From Paraburkholderia sartisoli (GTDB lineage Bacteria > Pseudomonadota > Gammaproteobacteria > Burkholderiales > Burkholderiaceae), in NCBI RefSeq assembly GCF_900107685.1, contig NZ_FNRQ01000002.1, positions 124,001 to 188,000 on the forward strand: 64,000 nt of DNA, read 5' to 3'. This document shows, piece by piece, positions 62,496 to 64,000 of the stretch. The notes under the pieces were generated by a model, which was not told the origin of the DNA, did not search any database, and saw only the letters and a list, made by a program, of their open reading frames with translations. How positions within the stretch are numbered: the stretch's first letter is position 1; every line of letters starts with the position of its first letter. Position numbers and translations under genes: made by a program.

Positions 62496-63047
62496 ATGTC
62501 CAATAAAACTTCACGCTTTCTCGCCGTTGCCGCTTCGTCTCTCGCACTGAGTCTGGGTGTCGCCTATGCTGCCCAGCCGGGTGGTGCCATGGGTGGCCCT
62601 GGTGGCCACGGTGGCCCTGGCGGCTGGCACGGCCACTTCATGAAGGAGCTGAGTCAGTTGCATGGCCAGCTGAACCTGAACGCGGATCAGGAGAAACAAT
62701 GGCAGGCCGCGCTCGACACGATGAAGCAGACGCGCGAAGCCGAACGTGCGAATCATGAGCAGATGAAGCAGCAGTTCAAGTCGATGCAGCAGCAACCGAT
62801 TCTCGACCTGAACGCGATGCACGCCGCCCATCAGAAGGTCGAACAGCAGGACGCGCAACTGCGCGAGCAGAGCGCGACCGCATGGCTCACGTTCTACAAC
62901 GGCCTGAACGACCAGCAGAAGACAACCGTCAGCACGGCGCTCAAGCAGCGTTTCGCGAAGATGGAACAACGCCACGAGAAGATGCACGAGCGTTGGGAAC
63001 ATCATCGCGGCGCGGCGCCGGACGCGGCTTCGGCGGTCAAGCCGTAA
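62496..63047 (+). CDS. Spy/CpxP-like periplasmic protein
   Basis: 183 residues from ATG 62496 behind AAAGGAG. Sec signal peptide (MSNKTSRFLAVAASSLALSLGVAYA), then a Gly/His-rich stretch (GGAMGGPGGHGGPGGWHGHF) and a long amphipathic helical body. It carries two degenerate LTxxQ motifs, LNADQ and LNDQQ, as in Spy and CpxP chaperones, and the body is rich in Gln, Lys, Glu and His. Divergent from a two-component system, the Cpx-type arrangement. It would bind misfolded periplasmic proteins or metals and feed back on the kinase. Confidence 0.85.
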   Translation: MSNKTSRFLAVAASSLALSLGVAYAAQPGGAMGGPGGHGGPGGWHGHFMKELSQLHGQLNLNADQEKQWQAALDTMKQTREAERANHEQMKQQFKSMQQQPILDLNAMHAAHQKVEQQDAQLREQSATAWLTFYNGLNDQQKTTVSTALKQRFAKMEQRHEKMHERWEHHRGAAPDAASAVKP

Positions 63048-63114
63048 CGCGCCACGCTTGCTCCTGCAGACGGCACACGACACACGACACACGCCGCCTG
63101 CGGGAGACACAAAA

Positions 63115-63144
63115 AAACGCCACGGGGTGCATTCCGTGGCGTTT
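63115..63144. terminator. Bidirectional Rho-independent terminator
   Basis: An 11-bp stem AAACGCCACGG / CCGTGGCGTTT with an 8-base loop, flanked by A-runs on the left and T-rich sequence on the right. Serves the Spy-like gene and the pirin. Confidence 0.92.
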
Positions 63145-63204
63145 CCTTTTGCGGCGTTACCGTGCGACGCTATTCACCCGCATGCACGGCCTGGGACTCC
63201 AGCT

Positions 63205-63903
63205 TCAGCCAAGATCGAACAGCAGCACTTCGGCCTGATTGCCCTTTTCGAGCGTCACCGTGTCGACGTCGGCGAGCATCGCCGCATCGCCGGCCACGAG
63301 TGCCTCGCCGTTGACCGTCACGCCGCCGCGCGCAACCTGCACATAGACACGCCGCCCTGCCGGCACCGTGTAGTCGGCACGCTCGGCGCCGTCGAACAGT
63401 CCGGCGTGAATCGATGCATCCGAGTGAATCGTCACCGAACCGTCGCGCCCATCGGGCGAAGCGACGACGCGCAGACGGCCGCGCTTGTCCGCATCGTCGA
63501 AGTGTTTCTCTTCGTAGCCAGGCGCGTCGCCGCGTCGGACCGGCAGCACCCAGATCTGCAGCAGATGCAGCGCGTCTTCCTTCGATGCGTTGAACTCGCT
63601 GTGCATCACGCCGGTGCCCGCGCTCATCCGCTGGACGTCGCCGGGGCGGATCGTCGAACCGTTGCCCATGCTGTCCTTGTGCGCGAGCGCGCCCCGCAGC
63701 ACGTACGTGACGATTTCCATGTCGCGATGGCCGTGCGCGCCAAAACCTTCGCCAGGGCCGATCACGTCTTCGTTGATGACGCGCAGCGGGCCGAACTGCA
63801 TATGGTCCGGATCATGGTAGTCGGCAAACGAAAAGCTGTGATACGAGTCGAGCCAGCCGTGGTTGGCGTGACCGCGTTCATCCGAGCGGCGAATCTGCAG
63901 CAT
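63205..63903 (-). CDS. Pirin family protein
   Basis: 232 residues. Bicupin with metal ligands HAHGHRDMEIVTYVLRGALAHKD (His, His, His, Glu of the N-terminal cupin: FGAHGHRDMEIV) and RMSAGTGVMHSEFNASKE. Bacterial pirins act as quercetin 2,3-dioxygenases or as regulators of metabolism or redox state. The ribosome site GGAGATCGAC is good. Divergent and separate from other genes; the window ends just upstream. Confidence 0.93.
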   Translation of the reverse strand: MLQIRRSDERGHANHGWLDSYHSFSFADYHDPDHMQFGPLRVINEDVIGPGEGFGAHGHRDMEIVTYVLRGALAHKDSMGNGSTIRPGDVQRMSAGTGVMHSEFNASKEDALHLLQIWVLPVRRGDAPGYEEKHFDDADKRGRLRVVASPDGRDGSVTIHSDASIHAGLFDGAERADYTVPAGRRVYVQVARGGVTVNGEALVAGDAAMLADVDTVTLEKGNQAEVLLFDLG

Positions 63904-64000
63904 GTCGATCTCCCGTCAATATTGAGCGATGCACAGAATGTAGGGGCGCGCGGCCGAAAGGACAATCCGCACCCGCGCACTGCATCGTTTCGCCAGCGAT

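Overview
The window is chromosomal DNA from a high-GC betaproteobacterium, most likely Burkholderia, Paraburkholderia or Caballeronia. The evidence is the codon bias (G/C at nearly every third position), an intracellular polyhydroxybutyrate depolymerase, an Rnf-like ferredoxin next to nth, a short-type ParC, the MctP/DUF3311 pair and several small proteins I associate with Burkholderiaceae. Almost all of it reads as core or conserved-accessory chromosome. No insertion sequence, phage, CRISPR array, rRNA or plasmid replication gene was seen.

Layout. 1-9.6 kb: 3' part of phaZ, a TetR regulator divergent from an RnfB-like ferredoxin and nth, DUF1841, two small cytochromes c, a MoxR ATPase and its CoxE-type VWA partner separated by a GNAT gene, and a BenE carrier. 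9.7-17 kb: transaldolase, VOC protein, FUSC membrane protein, monocarboxylate symporter with its DUF3311 partner, and a tightly overlapping ubiC / hypoxanthine-DNA glycosylase / spermidine-synthase-like operon. 17-27.8 kb: TPR-glycosyltransferase, a small two-repeat protein, htpG with a near-perfect heat-shock promoter, then a MocR regulator divergent from a VOC / EamA / aminotransferase / RidA / PhzF cluster.

28-39.8 kb: GGDEF-EAL protein, CopD-like membrane protein, parC-parE, uup, rubredoxin, methyltransferase and tRNA-Arg(CCT). 39.8-44.6 kb is the most accessory-looking part: a Gly/His-rich lipoprotein, two copies of a small orphan gene flanking a third orphan, an orphan Dcm methylase with Vsr endonuclease, and a YbhB-like protein. 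44.8-54.1 kb: MFS exporter, otsA, small Pro- or Ala-rich proteins, a sigma-54 response regulator and a stand-alone sigma-54 activator around a decayed DUF883 gene, and a translationally coupled pair of paralogous lipoproteins. 54.1-64 kb: an ABC transporter with a double permease and no binding protein, a diguanylate cyclase, a small ferredoxin-fold-like protein, a two-component system divergent from a Spy/CpxP-like chaperone with tandem GTAAY boxes between them, and a pirin.

The clearest functional groupings are: the envelope-stress-like module at 60.2-63.1 kb; the MocR-centred amine/keto-acid cluster at 21.6-27.8 kb; the Dcm/Vsr methylation-repair pair; and the MoxR/VWA cassette. The least explained content is the set of small proteins (40.6-41.9, 48.1-51.2, 52.9-54.1, 59.8 kb), where most of the novel-looking signals lie. 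All family assignments come from reading motifs by eye; no database search was run.
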